A stretch of DNA of 64,000 nucleotides from Amylibacter sp. SFDW26 (GTDB lineage: Bacteria > Pseudomonadota > Alphaproteobacteria > Rhodobacterales > Rhodobacteraceae), in NCBI RefSeq assembly GCF_009184395.1, contig NZ_WEIC01000007.1, positions 1-64,000 of the forward strand, written 5' to 3'. Both the position numbers and the translations under genes were made by a program. Below the pieces are notes generated by a model. The model saw only the letters and a list, made by a program, of their open reading frames with translations, had not been told where the DNA came from and made no database searches. This document shows, piece by piece, positions 17,890-26,613 of the stretch; position 1 is the stretch's first letter, and the number at the start of each line of letters is the position of its first letter.

Positions 17890-19449
17890 TTAACGTGTCG
17901 TTAGGATAATTTCAATCCAACCGTTTTCAGCGATTTTTGAAAAATCTTCGCCTGTTTCTAGTGTTTTAAACTGTCCGAATGCATTCGCCGATAAGCGTTC
18001 TGATGGGATAGAGCTGTTCTTAATCAAATGTTGAACAACTGATAGCGCACGCGATTGCGCCAATTCCCAGCTTTTGGTCTCAGCATCAGCATGGCCGTCA
18101 ACACGCAATACCCAATCTACACCTTTGGGAATGCGGTTTGGAACTTCGTCCAGAAGTGTCGCAATGTTGTTTATTCTATTTTGCCCATTGTTGCTAAAGC
18201 GTGCATTCCCAGTCTGGAACAGCGTTTCAGAAGGCATCATGAAACGGTTATAAACTTGTGGTACTGATGTTTTTGTTGAAGTAGCGGCACGCAAGCGGTC
18301 ATGCAAATTCGCATTTAATGTTGCTAAAATTACGGCATTGCGTTCCGAGCGTGCACGTTGTGCACGGCGTAATTTACCCTCTAATTTATCAAACGAAGCA
18401 CGTGCAGTTTGGATATCTGCATCCAATGATTTTTGCATATCCGCGCCAGTTGACAGAGTGGTTTCATAGTCGTTTAATTTGCTGTTTTCTTGCTGAAGTG
18501 TTTGCTCTGCTTGGGTCAGTGTTTGTTGCGATTTTCCCAAGCTGGCCTTTGCAGCTTTGATTTCAGCCTGTATCTGTTGTATTCGTATTTTCTGTTTTGC
18601 ATCATGTTCTTTATAAGCTTTGTCTGCATTCGCAAAATTCGCATAAGCCGTTTCAACTGATTTATTTGCAGATGCCAATGTTTCCTGCTTTTCAGTTAAC
18701 TCGCTTGTTACATTTGCCAGCCTTACCTCTGTCGTTTCCAACGCATTGCGAGCTACAGCTGCTGATTTCAACGTTGCTTTAGCCTGTTGATTAGCCTCTT
18801 TAACAAACCCACTTTCCAACAGATCTGATGATGTTTCCGAACCCTCGCCATTAATTTCTGCGATCGCTTTTTGGGCAGAGATTGCTGCATCTGCTACAAC
18901 TTGCGCCGCCTTCGCTGATGCATCCGCTGCTGTTACGGCGTTTTTCAACTGCTTAACGGTTGAATTGGCGCGTTGAAATTCTGCTTCTGTTGTTGTGATT
19001 TCTTGTTTTATGGCATCTGTTGCTAGCAAAGCTGCGTCCAATTGGGATTGCCGTTCGCTTAATTTAGAACTTAGTTCACGACCTTTGGGATCATCTTGGC
19101 TGTTCTCTGCTGTGGTTAATGTTTCTTCCGCTTCCGCCAATGCAACCAGTGCATTGTTTAAGGCTTGTTCAGCAGATTTAATTTTGCCTTTTTGCGATGA
19201 GATATCCGCTTTTGCCGTAGCGTTTGCTGATTTTAAATCTTCACTTGCTTTAATGATGTCACTTAGTTTCTTTTGCGCAGCTTGCCATTCAATAACAAGT
19301 TGATCGTAATCTGCGCTGTTTGCAGCATGCGCTTGGTTCGTGAAACCGCTTAGCGGAAATATGTCAAAAGACAGAACGTCTGTTGTTGCCAGTGATGTGA
19401 ATGGCGCAGCTAAAACCAATAGCCCTATTTGAATGAAACGTTTACTCAC
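17890..19449 (-). CDS. Exported coiled-coil protein with C-terminal OmpA-like domain
   Basis: 519 residues. An N-terminal hydrophobic segment and an AHA cleavage site near residue 43 suggest export. Residues about 45-350 are Ala/Lys/Glu/Gln-rich heptad sequence, a long coiled coil. Residues about 395-515 form an OmpA/MotB-type peptidoglycan-binding domain (MMPSETLFQTGNARFS, then LRVDGHADAE and AQSRALSVVQHL). The layout suggests a periplasmic spacer tethered to peptidoglycan. It is divergent from two LysM proteins that may share the envelope role. No enzyme motif is seen. Confidence 0.8.
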   Translation of the reverse strand: MSKRFIQIGLLVLAAPFTSLATTDVLSFDIFPLSGFTNQAHAANSADYDQLVIEWQAAQKKLSDIIKASEDLKSANATAKADISSQKGKIKSAEQALNNALVALAEAEETLTTAENSQDDPKGRELSSKLSERQSQLDAALLATDAIKQEITTTEAEFQRANSTVKQLKNAVTAADASAKAAQVVADAAISAQKAIAEINGEGSETSSDLLESGFVKEANQQAKATLKSAAVARNALETTEVRLANVTSELTEKQETLASANKSVETAYANFANADKAYKEHDAKQKIRIQQIQAEIKAAKASLGKSQQTLTQAEQTLQQENSKLNDYETTLSTGADMQKSLDADIQTARASFDKLEGKLRRAQRARSERNAVILATLNANLHDRLRAATSTKTSVPQVYNRFMMPSETLFQTGNARFSNNGQNRINNIATLLDEVPNRIPKGVDWVLRVDGHADAETKSWELAQSRALSVVQHLIKNSSIPSERLSANAFGQFKTLETGEDFSKIAENGWIEIILTTR

Positions 19450-19640
19450 TACATGCCCCCCCGAGCGATAATATATTTAAAGCATTTTCTCTTTTGTAGC
19501 CGCTTATCAATAGGGTGAGAAGCAAAATAAAGGGAGTTTGGTAAAAAAATATACTACATATAGCAATATCTATACATCCGGCTCTTGCGATCAGCAGGTA
19601 AGACTGGCACATTAGCCAAAATGTATTTGGGGGAATACTG

Positions 19641-20714
19641 ATGTTTACAAAGTTATTATTAACAACTGGATTTGTAGTTGGTTTAGGAATTACGTCCGCC
19701 GCTGCACAAAGTTGTGGTGGTCTTTATACTGTCAAGCGTGGTGATACATTATCCCAAATTGCAGACACACAATATAAAGATGCTCGAAAATGGTCTGTTA
19801 TCTATAGCAACAACTTAAAGGCAATTGGCGAAAACCCGAATGCAATCCGCGTTGGTGCTAAATATAACTTATCTTGCATCGGTGGCTTACCTCTTGGATT
19901 AGAAGGTGGCGCACAAATTGTACAAGCAGTCGCAGAGCCAGAGGTAGCCACAACAACTACAACGGCGCCAAACGCTAGAAGGATTTCGATTTTGACGGGC
20001 GATGCTTATGCACCGTTCACTGACCGCGGTTTGTTAAACGGCGGTTTGATCACTGATCTTGTTGATACAGCGATGAAAGCTAATTCAGACGTTTCGGAAT
20101 ATAGTATCAATTGGTCTAATGATTGGGTTTCGCATCTTGATCAACTTTTGCCAAACAATCTTGTGGATATGAGCTTCCCATGGATTAAGCCTGACTGTGT
20201 AGCTTTGCCAGATCATGAACGTTGCCGTTTTGTATATTCAGAACCAATGTTTGAAATGTTAATGTTGTTGTTCACAAACAAATCGAACCCAATGAAGTTC
20301 ACACAAGACAGCGACGCTCTTGGTAAAACGTTCTGCCGTCCACAAGGGTATACGACTCATATCTTTGAAAAGGGTGGTCGTGATTGGATCAAAGATGGTA
20401 AGATTACATTGAAACAGCCTGGTTCGTTGAAAGAGTGTTTTGATATGCTGCTGGACGGATCTGTTGATGCCGTTGCATTGAATGAATTCACAGGTCGTGG
20501 TGAAATTAAGAAGCTTGATATTGTTGATAAAGTCGAAGTTATTGCAACACGTCCACTATCCATCGAGGGCCTTCATGTCATTGCTTATAAGGAAAATCCA
20601 GAAGCGGATGAATTGATCAGCATCGTGAATGCAAGCTTGGAGAAAATTAAGAGATCAGGCGCGTATCAAAAAGTGATTGATGCTCAAATGACGGAGATTT
20701 GGAAAGACTTTTAA
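19641..20714 (+). CDS. LysM domain fused to a family 3-like solute-binding domain (copy 1)
   Basis: 357 residues. The signal peptide is residues 1-22 (cut after AAA), then a LysM repeat (about 26-77, LYTVKRGDTLSQIADTQYKD) that binds glycan or peptidoglycan. An Ala/Thr linker follows, then a periplasmic solute-binding fold (about 113-357) of the amino-acid SBP_bac_3 type. Cys residues recur in pairs (SCGG/SCIGG, PDC/ERC, FCRP/ECF), suggesting disulfides. GGGGG precedes the ATG. A homologous gene follows after 39 nt. No permease or ATPase is adjacent, so ABC import is not obvious. Confidence 0.82.
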   Translation: MFTKLLLTTGFVVGLGITSAAAQSCGGLYTVKRGDTLSQIADTQYKDARKWSVIYSNNLKAIGENPNAIRVGAKYNLSCIGGLPLGLEGGAQIVQAVAEPEVATTTTTAPNARRISILTGDAYAPFTDRGLLNGGLITDLVDTAMKANSDVSEYSINWSNDWVSHLDQLLPNNLVDMSFPWIKPDCVALPDHERCRFVYSEPMFEMLMLLFTNKSNPMKFTQDSDALGKTFCRPQGYTTHIFEKGGRDWIKDGKITLKQPGSLKECFDMLLDGSVDAVALNEFTGRGEIKKLDIVDKVEVIATRPLSIEGLHVIAYKENPEADELISIVNASLEKIKRSGAYQKVIDAQMTEIWKDF

Positions 20715-20753
20715 GATCGTAATTGTATGTCACGTTGTTCTGGGGGGACGGTA

Positions 20754-21773
20754 ATGATGAGTAAATGGTTTGTAACTGGGATATTTGCACTTGCTGCAAC
20801 TCCGCTTGCTGCCCAAACTTCTTGCGATGTGACACACACTTTGCAAGGCGGTGATAGTCTTTTGTCAGTTGCTGAACAATATTACGGTGATCGCAGCCGT
20901 TGGTCCGTGATCTATTATGCAAATGAAGTCGCACTTGCTGGAAACTTGGTGAATGTACCTGTGGGTGTGGAATTAACTATCCCATGTCTAGAAACGGCAA
21001 ATCGCAAGGCTGATCCAAAACCATTGTTGCAAGATGATGCTGGTATCAAGTTGCTGACTGGATCGAATTACGCGCCGTTTACGGACCAAGATTGGTCAGG
21101 GCAGGGGTTGGCGACAGAGCTGGTGAATGCTGCTTTAGAAGAAAGCCCATCACCTGTTCCATTCTCGTTAACTTGGGAAAATGACTGGTCACAACATCTA
21201 TTTCCAAAGTTGGATAATAAAGAATTTGATATGGGGTTCCCATGGATTAAGCCAGATTGTAATGCGGATCCTGAAAATGAACGCTGTGTGAATTTTCACT
21301 TTTCGGAGCCAATTTTTAACATCCTCGTCCGTTTATATGTACAGGATGGAGATTCATTAGCTTTTGAAAAGGATGATGAGCTACACGGGAAAACACTTTG
21401 TCGTCCGAAGGGGTATTTCACGCATGACCTTGATCGTGAAGATCGGCAATGGCTTACCAAAGGTCTGGTGAAGTTAACGCAGGCGGAGAGCCCTGAAGCG
21501 TGTTTCAATCTTTTAACAGAAGGTAAGGTTGATGGCGTTACATTGAATGAATTTCTTGGATACCAAAAGATCAAGGATATGGGGTTGGCGGACAAAGTAA
21601 AAACTTTGGACCGCCCAATTTCGACAGAAACGCTTCATGTTATTATATCTAAACGCCATTGGCGGGGTACGACGCACTTGTACCGCTTCAATGCTGGTTT
21701 GGAAAAACTTAAAAGTACAAAGCGTTATGAAGAGATTGTGAGCCGTCACTTAGGGTTATTCTGGGGTGAATGA
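20754..21773 (+). CDS. LysM domain fused to a family 3-like solute-binding domain (copy 2)
   Basis: About 339 residues from ATG 20754 (ATG 20757 is also possible), after GGGGGG at 20742-20747. Same architecture as its upstream neighbour: signal peptide (cut after LAA near 20), LysM (GGDSLLSVAEQYYGDRSRW), solute-binding fold. Shared landmarks include DM-FPWIKPDC, GKT-CRP-GY and the LNEF segment, so the two arose by tandem duplication and then diverged. The paired cysteines are kept. The ligand is unknown; a peptidoglycan fragment or amino acid is a guess. Confidence 0.82.
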   Translation: MMSKWFVTGIFALAATPLAAQTSCDVTHTLQGGDSLLSVAEQYYGDRSRWSVIYYANEVALAGNLVNVPVGVELTIPCLETANRKADPKPLLQDDAGIKLLTGSNYAPFTDQDWSGQGLATELVNAALEESPSPVPFSLTWENDWSQHLFPKLDNKEFDMGFPWIKPDCNADPENERCVNFHFSEPIFNILVRLYVQDGDSLAFEKDDELHGKTLCRPKGYFTHDLDREDRQWLTKGLVKLTQAESPEACFNLLTEGKVDGVTLNEFLGYQKIKDMGLADKVKTLDRPISTETLHVIISKRHWRGTTHLYRFNAGLEKLKSTKRYEEIVSRHLGLFWGE

Positions 21774-21836
21774 AATGCTGAAGGATAGATGTCCTGATTG
21801 GCCCATTGGCTTATATTATTGATACAAAAAGAGATT

Positions 21837-22184
21837 CTAAAAAGATAAGACGGGGCCGCAGTCTGCGAAAGTGGCATCGCCATATTTTTCTAATGTATTT
21901 GCAATTACATTCATCTTGTAACCACGCGCTAGCATAGCGTGGATGGGTGATGTGCCTGCCACCATTGCTTCTACTAATGCTAACTTCATATCGTCTTCTA
22001 AATGTTCGTCTGCCTTACTCATGGCGCAAGTACATTGTGCGTAGGTCACCTCTGCGAGACGCCCTTCTTTGTCGGCTAAGTTGCATACGTCTTCGTTCGT
22101 GAGTTCTGCGTAGGCTGTAGAAGGCAAGAACATACAGCATGCAACTACGCATTTGATTTGAGTATTATTCAAATTCAGTGGCAT
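21837..22184 (-). CDS. Small exported protein, function unknown
   Basis: 115 residues with a probable signal peptide (about 1-26, cut after AYA). The mature part has Cys residues in DVCNLAD, QCTCAM and ADCG, with a largely helical, charged middle. The Cys pattern suggests disulfide-stabilised periplasmic helices. It is separated from the TRAP permease gene by a strong stem-loop, so it is probably transcribed on its own. No family is recognised. Confidence 0.6.
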   Translation of the reverse strand: MPLNLNNTQIKCVVACCMFLPSTAYAELTNEDVCNLADKEGRLAEVTYAQCTCAMSKADEHLEDDMKLALVEAMVAGTSPIHAMLARGYKMNVIANTLEKYGDATFADCGPVLSF

Positions 22185-22207
22185 ATACTTTCAACTCCTA
22201 AACGATT

Positions 22208-22232
22208 TAGAGGCCGGGAATGCCGGCCTCTA
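22208..22232 (-). terminator. Terminator-like stem-loop after the TRAP permease gene
   Basis: TAGAGGCCGG and CCGGCCTCTA form a perfect, GC-rich 10-bp stem with a 5-nt loop, 27 bp after the permease stop on the minus strand. The following bases on that strand, AATCGTTT, are only moderately T-rich. It stands out in this AT-rich DNA. Confidence 0.65.
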
Positions 22233-22259
22233 ATCTGTTAATAATCAAAGTGACTATGT

Positions 22260-24605
22260 TTAATTGCTACCGCTTAGGTATTCAGGCAGCCATAGTGCGA
22301 TCTCTGGGAAGATGAAGATCAAAATTAGACCAAGCATCTGGATACACATGAATTGCATCATACCAAGATAGATATCTTTTAGATCCCACTCAGGCACAAC
22401 ACCTTTGAGGAAGTAGGCCGAGAGCGCTACGGGTGGACTGAGCCACGCGGTTTGCAAATTCACGGCGACGAGGATCGCGAACCAAGTCAACATATCAACT
22501 TCGTTTTCGAACCCAAGATCCAATGAAAGCACTGTTGGAACCAAGATTGGAATAATGATCAACACGATTGGCACCCACTCAAGTGGCCAACCAAGCAAGA
22601 AGATCAATGCCATAATCAAGATCAGCATCATAATTGGTGACATATCCAAAGACAGCAACAATTCTGTTAGCATTTTCGGTGTACCCAAGTTTGAGAACAC
22701 AGCGCCAAAGAAGTTTGATGCAGCTACTAGGAACATGATCAATACTGATAGCTCTAGTGTTTTGATCAACGCATCATATAGACCTGCTGTTGTGAACTTC
22801 TTGTATGCAACTGACAAGATAATGGAACCTAATGCGCCACAAGCCGCAGCTTCTGCTGGTGTGGCCCAACCAGCCAAAATAGAACCAAGTGCAAATGCAA
22901 TCAGTACTGTTGGTGGTACCAAGCCCATGAAGAACTCGTACCATAGGTCCGAGAAGTAGAAGCCACCTGGCTTCACTTTTCTTGTCCAATTATACACTGC
23001 ATACATTATGCCGATCCATGCGATTGGGAATAGCAGCCCTGCAAAAGGGAAAATTGCTAATGCACCAGTCGAGGCTTTGATACACAGCCAGATGAAGAAG
23101 AATAATGCTGCGAACACGATTGCAACTTCAGCAGGATAGTATGGTGAAGTTTCTGGTTGCTCATCAACAGGTAGAATTGGACCTAAAGATGAATCCATCA
23201 AACAACGACCAAGTGAGTAAACCAAGTATAGTGATGCAAGCATGATACCTGGTAAGATTGCTGCGCGGAACAAGTCCGTAACAGGAACCTCAAGAACAGG
23301 GCCCATAACGATCAACATAATAGATGGTGGGATCAAGATACCCAAAGTACCACCAGCTGTAATCGTACCAGCCGCCAGACGCACGTTGTACCCAGAGCGG
23401 TTCATGGTTTTACCAGCCATAATACCAAGGATTGTAACAGACGCACCAACGATACCTGTCGCCGCAGCAAAGATTGTTGATACGAACAACACCGCCACAT
23501 AAAGCGCACCGCGTGTACGGCTCATCATCAATTGTACCGCACGGAACAGACGTTCCATCAGGCCAGCTTGTTCCATCATAATACCCATGAAGGTAAACAA
23601 TGGCACCGCAACCAGCTGATCATCCAACATCACAGCGTTTGTTTGCAATGTCATCAAGAAGAATGTCAGCTTACTGCTTGTTCCCCATGTACCGAATACG
23701 AATGCTAGGAAGATCAACGTAAACGAAATTGGGAAGCCTACGAAAATCGCAAACAACATTGCAGCCAACATGAACAGACCAATTGTTGGTTTTGAGAAGC
23801 TAAATGCATCGGAACCACCAAATATACCAGCAAACCAGTCATCAATTGGAGATACGTTTGGATAGTATACTGTTACAAATACAGCAGCCAGAGCAACAAA
23901 GTAGAATGGAAGAAGCTTTAAAAACTTCGATTCACGCTCTTTGCCCATTTGGTGGAATGCACGGAATAGTTCTGGGAAACCTTGTAGTAACAACAAGAAT
24001 GCACCAATTGGCATAAATGCACGTGCAGGCCCAACATAAGGTGCCCATGTACTGTCACTTGCGCGTTCCCAACCAACTGTATCGAAGATGTTTCCGCCAA
24101 ATGCTTTTAAGCCATATTCATATGATGACCAGAAAAAGAAAAGCATAGCAGGGAAGTAGAATGCCAAATACAAGGCTGCATCTACAGTTGCCTGCGTTTT
24201 ACTGGACCAGTTTCTGTATAAGAAGTCGGCGCGAATGTGTACGCCGCGCATCAATGCATAACCAGCAGCACCCATAAAGAGAATACCACCTGACATCCGA
24301 CTGATATCGTAAGCCCACAAAGTAGGGCCGAGACCCCATGAGCGTGCCAAGTCAGCCATGTCATTTGCGGATAAAACGGCAAAGGCTTTACGAGAAACAA
24401 CCTCGAATACCATTGCAAAGATCAAAGGGACCAATAGGAGACAGATAATTTTACCTGCCCACATGTTTATCACGTCAATCGTACCAGTTATTGGACGTTG
24501 CCAAGACGTCATGTCCTCTGGCGTTTCACCAGGTTCCTCTGCACGTCTTTCGGCGATCAATTCATCAGTTATTTCCAGGTTCTCTGGAATTTCTTCTTCG
24601 GCCAT
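22260..24605 (-). CDS. TRAP transporter fused permease (DctQ-DctM)
   Basis: 781 residues joining the small and large TRAP permease subunits. An acidic cytoplasmic N-terminus leads to the four-helix DctQ part (about 50-225, with GYALMRGVHIRADFLY). The DctM part (about 270-775) has many helices and typical segments such as FPISFTLIFLAFVFG, LLIPPSIMLIV-like TLGILIPPSIMLI and WATPAEAAACGALGS. It moves an organic acid using a sodium gradient, fed by the binding protein encoded 115 bp upstream. The next genes upstream (GMC oxidoreductase, hpsNOP) suggest a polar C2-C3 substrate, but this is inference. Confidence 0.92.
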   Translation of the reverse strand: MAEEEIPENLEITDELIAERRAEEPGETPEDMTSWQRPITGTIDVINMWAGKIICLLLVPLIFAMVFEVVSRKAFAVLSANDMADLARSWGLGPTLWAYDISRMSGGILFMGAAGYALMRGVHIRADFLYRNWSSKTQATVDAALYLAFYFPAMLFFFWSSYEYGLKAFGGNIFDTVGWERASDSTWAPYVGPARAFMPIGAFLLLLQGFPELFRAFHQMGKERESKFLKLLPFYFVALAAVFVTVYYPNVSPIDDWFAGIFGGSDAFSFSKPTIGLFMLAAMLFAIFVGFPISFTLIFLAFVFGTWGTSSKLTFFLMTLQTNAVMLDDQLVAVPLFTFMGIMMEQAGLMERLFRAVQLMMSRTRGALYVAVLFVSTIFAAATGIVGASVTILGIMAGKTMNRSGYNVRLAAGTITAGGTLGILIPPSIMLIVMGPVLEVPVTDLFRAAILPGIMLASLYLVYSLGRCLMDSSLGPILPVDEQPETSPYYPAEVAIVFAALFFFIWLCIKASTGALAIFPFAGLLFPIAWIGIMYAVYNWTRKVKPGGFYFSDLWYEFFMGLVPPTVLIAFALGSILAGWATPAEAAACGALGSIILSVAYKKFTTAGLYDALIKTLELSVLIMFLVAASNFFGAVFSNLGTPKMLTELLLSLDMSPIMMLILIMALIFLLGWPLEWVPIVLIIIPILVPTVLSLDLGFENEVDMLTWFAILVAVNLQTAWLSPPVALSAYFLKGVVPEWDLKDIYLGMMQFMCIQMLGLILIFIFPEIALWLPEYLSGSN

Positions 24606-24671
24606 GATCGAGCCCCTCCCTTATTTTAATCATTATATGGCAAGGCTTAAATGCCCTAGCAAATAATGATT

Positions 24672-24697
24672 GGTGCAGGGCAAAAATGCCCCGCACC
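24672..24697 (-). terminator. Stem-loop between TRAP binding protein and permease genes
   Basis: GGTGCAGGGCA and TGCCCCGCACC pair over 11 positions with one mismatch around an AAAA loop. It sits just after the dctP-type stop codon on the minus strand, the usual place for an attenuator that keeps binding-protein mRNA above permease mRNA. Confidence 0.55.
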
Positions 24698-24720
24698 TAC
24701 ATAGTGTAAGTATTTAAGTC

Positions 24721-25833
24721 TTAGTTACCAGCTGCAACTTGGTCAGCGAATGCTTTACCCAAAGCTGCGTTTGATGTTTGTGCACCAGCCCAGAAAGGAA
24801 CTGCGATTGCAGCGAAGTCTTTTTGAGACTGCCAAACTTTAGCAAAGAATTCGTTTTCTGCTGCATTCTTCTCTAGAGCTGCGTTCGCTGCATTCATGTA
24901 TGCAGGGAAGTAGTCAGCTGGAGTGTCATGCAAGATAACGCCGTGGTTCTCTGTCAAATCTTTAAGAGCTTTACCGTTTTCGTAGATACGGTAAGACATT
25001 GATTTAGACAAAGAAGCGTTTGCAGCAACTTCGATTGCTTTTTTCTGTAGATCAGTCAAGCCGTTGTAAACGTCTTTGTTGATGTACATGTCAGCGTTCA
25101 CAACAACCTGGTGTAGACCTTGTAGGTAGTAGTGCTTAAGTACTTTTTGGAAACCGAACACTGAGTCAGGCTTCGGGCAGCACCATTCAGCCGCATCGAT
25201 TGTGCCTTTTTCAAGAGCTGGTAGAATGTCACCACCACCCATAGCAACAGAAGCAACGCCAATGTCTTTATATGTTTGACCAGGGATGCCTGGAGGTGTG
25301 CGGAAACGGTACTTACGGAAGTCGTCCATTGAATTAATTGGCTCTTTGAACCAACCCAAAGCTTCTGGGCCAACTGGCTGAAGCATGAAGCCTTTTACGT
25401 TCATGCCCATTTCGTCCCATAGTTGGTCGTAAAGTTCTTTACCACCACCGAATTGGAACCAAGACAAGAATGCGATGTTGTCGATACCAACACCAGCACC
25501 AGCTACTGGAGAACCGAATAGCATTGCTGCTGGGTGTTTACCTGACCAGTAGTGTGTCCAAGCAAAGCCACCTTCAACCAAACCTTGGTCAACAGCGTCT
25601 AGAGTTTCTTTAACACCAACAACAGAACCTGCTGCTAGGACTTCGATTTTTACTTCGCCATTTGTCAACGCAGCAACGTCGTCAGCAAAGTTGTTTAGCA
25701 TTACAACTTCGTCTGATTTCGCTGACAGCACAGACTGTACGCGAATTGTTGTTTCTGCGAATGCAGAAGCAGCAAAAGACAGGCCAACAGCCGCAGCTGC
25801 AACGCCAGTCGTTACTTTCTTAAAGTTAAACAT
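24721..25833 (-). CDS. TRAP transporter solute-binding protein (DctP family)
   Basis: 370 residues from ATG 25833, which is preceded by GGAGGAAA on the coding strand. A longer open frame to 25932 would put 33 residues before an evident signal peptide (MFNFKKVTTGVAAAAVG, cut after AFA). The mature protein has the DctP fold, with the conserved ligand-binding Arg probably in YRFRTPPGIPG (about 165-175). IDAAEWCCPKPDSVFGF, near residue 210, fills the position of the substrate-contacting segment in SmoM/TakP-type proteins; the adjacent Cys pair is unusual. Substrate unknown. Confidence 0.9.
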   Translation of the reverse strand: MFNFKKVTTGVAAAAVGLSFAASAFAETTIRVQSVLSAKSDEVVMLNNFADDVAALTNGEVKIEVLAAGSVVGVKETLDAVDQGLVEGGFAWTHYWSGKHPAAMLFGSPVAGAGVGIDNIAFLSWFQFGGGKELYDQLWDEMGMNVKGFMLQPVGPEALGWFKEPINSMDDFRKYRFRTPPGIPGQTYKDIGVASVAMGGGDILPALEKGTIDAAEWCCPKPDSVFGFQKVLKHYYLQGLHQVVVNADMYINKDVYNGLTDLQKKAIEVAANASLSKSMSYRIYENGKALKDLTENHGVILHDTPADYFPAYMNAANAALEKNAAENEFFAKVWQSQKDFAAIAVPFWAGAQTSNAALGKAFADQVAAGN

Positions 25834-25938
25834 GGTTTCCTCCCATTTGTTTTGTCTTCTTATTAATCGTTGTCCACCCATCGAAGACAATAAGGTGGTG
25901 ATTACTTGGGTCAGCACCGAAGTACTGACCACAAATTC

Positions 25939-26613
25939 TTAATGTCCGCCGCCTTTGCTTGTTTCAAAGCCTTCGACCAATCCAAGCATTGGGCCAACCC
26001 CTGTATTGATGTCATAGAAACCGCGGTACAGCATTTCGCCAGCAACCCAGATCAGAACAATCAAACCAACCCATGAGATCCAAGGGTATTTAGCGAGCAT
26101 TTTCATGATGAGTGTAGCAGCAAAGGCCATCAAAACAATAGCTAAGCCTAAACCAAACACCAACATTGTGGTGTCACCATCGGCAATACCAGCAACAGCA
26201 AGCACATTATCAAGTGACATAGTGATATCTGCGATCGTAATTGAGACCAAAGCAGAGAACATTGTGCGTTTTTGAGGACCTGTATAACCCTCTTCAGGGT
26301 CAGCAGCATCCATTAATGCGTGTTCTGCTTGGTGATCCACACCCGAACGTATTTCTTTGAACAGTGTCCAACAAACAAAGAATAGCAAAAGAGCACCAAC
26401 GAATAGCAAACCTTTTACGCCCAAAAGGCTTGTTGCGATGATTGCGAAAACGATACGCAATACTGCTGCGATGACCATACCATAAAAGATTGCTTTTTTA
26501 CGTTGTTCTGCGGGCAATCCAGCAGCGGCCATACCAATAACAAGTGCATTATCGCCTGACAAAATTAAGTCGGCGATGATGATTTGTCCAAATCCTATAA
26601 ATGTATCCATCAT
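25939..26613 (-). CDS. TerC-family integral membrane protein
   Basis: 224 residues with about seven helices. The acidic membrane motifs typical of TerC are present twice: ADLILSGDNALVIG (about 14-27) and IADITMSLDNVLAVAG (about 118-133). The family exports or buffers divalent metals such as manganese or calcium, and was named after tellurium resistance. The start codon overlaps the stop of the GMC gene (TAATG), and the TRAP binding-protein gene follows 105 bp later. Its presence between a TRAP system and an oxidoreductase is unexplained. Confidence 0.88.
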   Translation of the reverse strand: MMDTFIGFGQIIIADLILSGDNALVIGMAAAGLPAEQRKKAIFYGMVIAAVLRIVFAIIATSLLGVKGLLFVGALLLFFVCWTLFKEIRSGVDHQAEHALMDAADPEEGYTGPQKRTMFSALVSITIADITMSLDNVLAVAGIADGDTTMLVFGLGLAIVLMAFAATLIMKMLAKYPWISWVGLIVLIWVAGEMLYRGFYDINTGVGPMLGLVEGFETSKGGGH

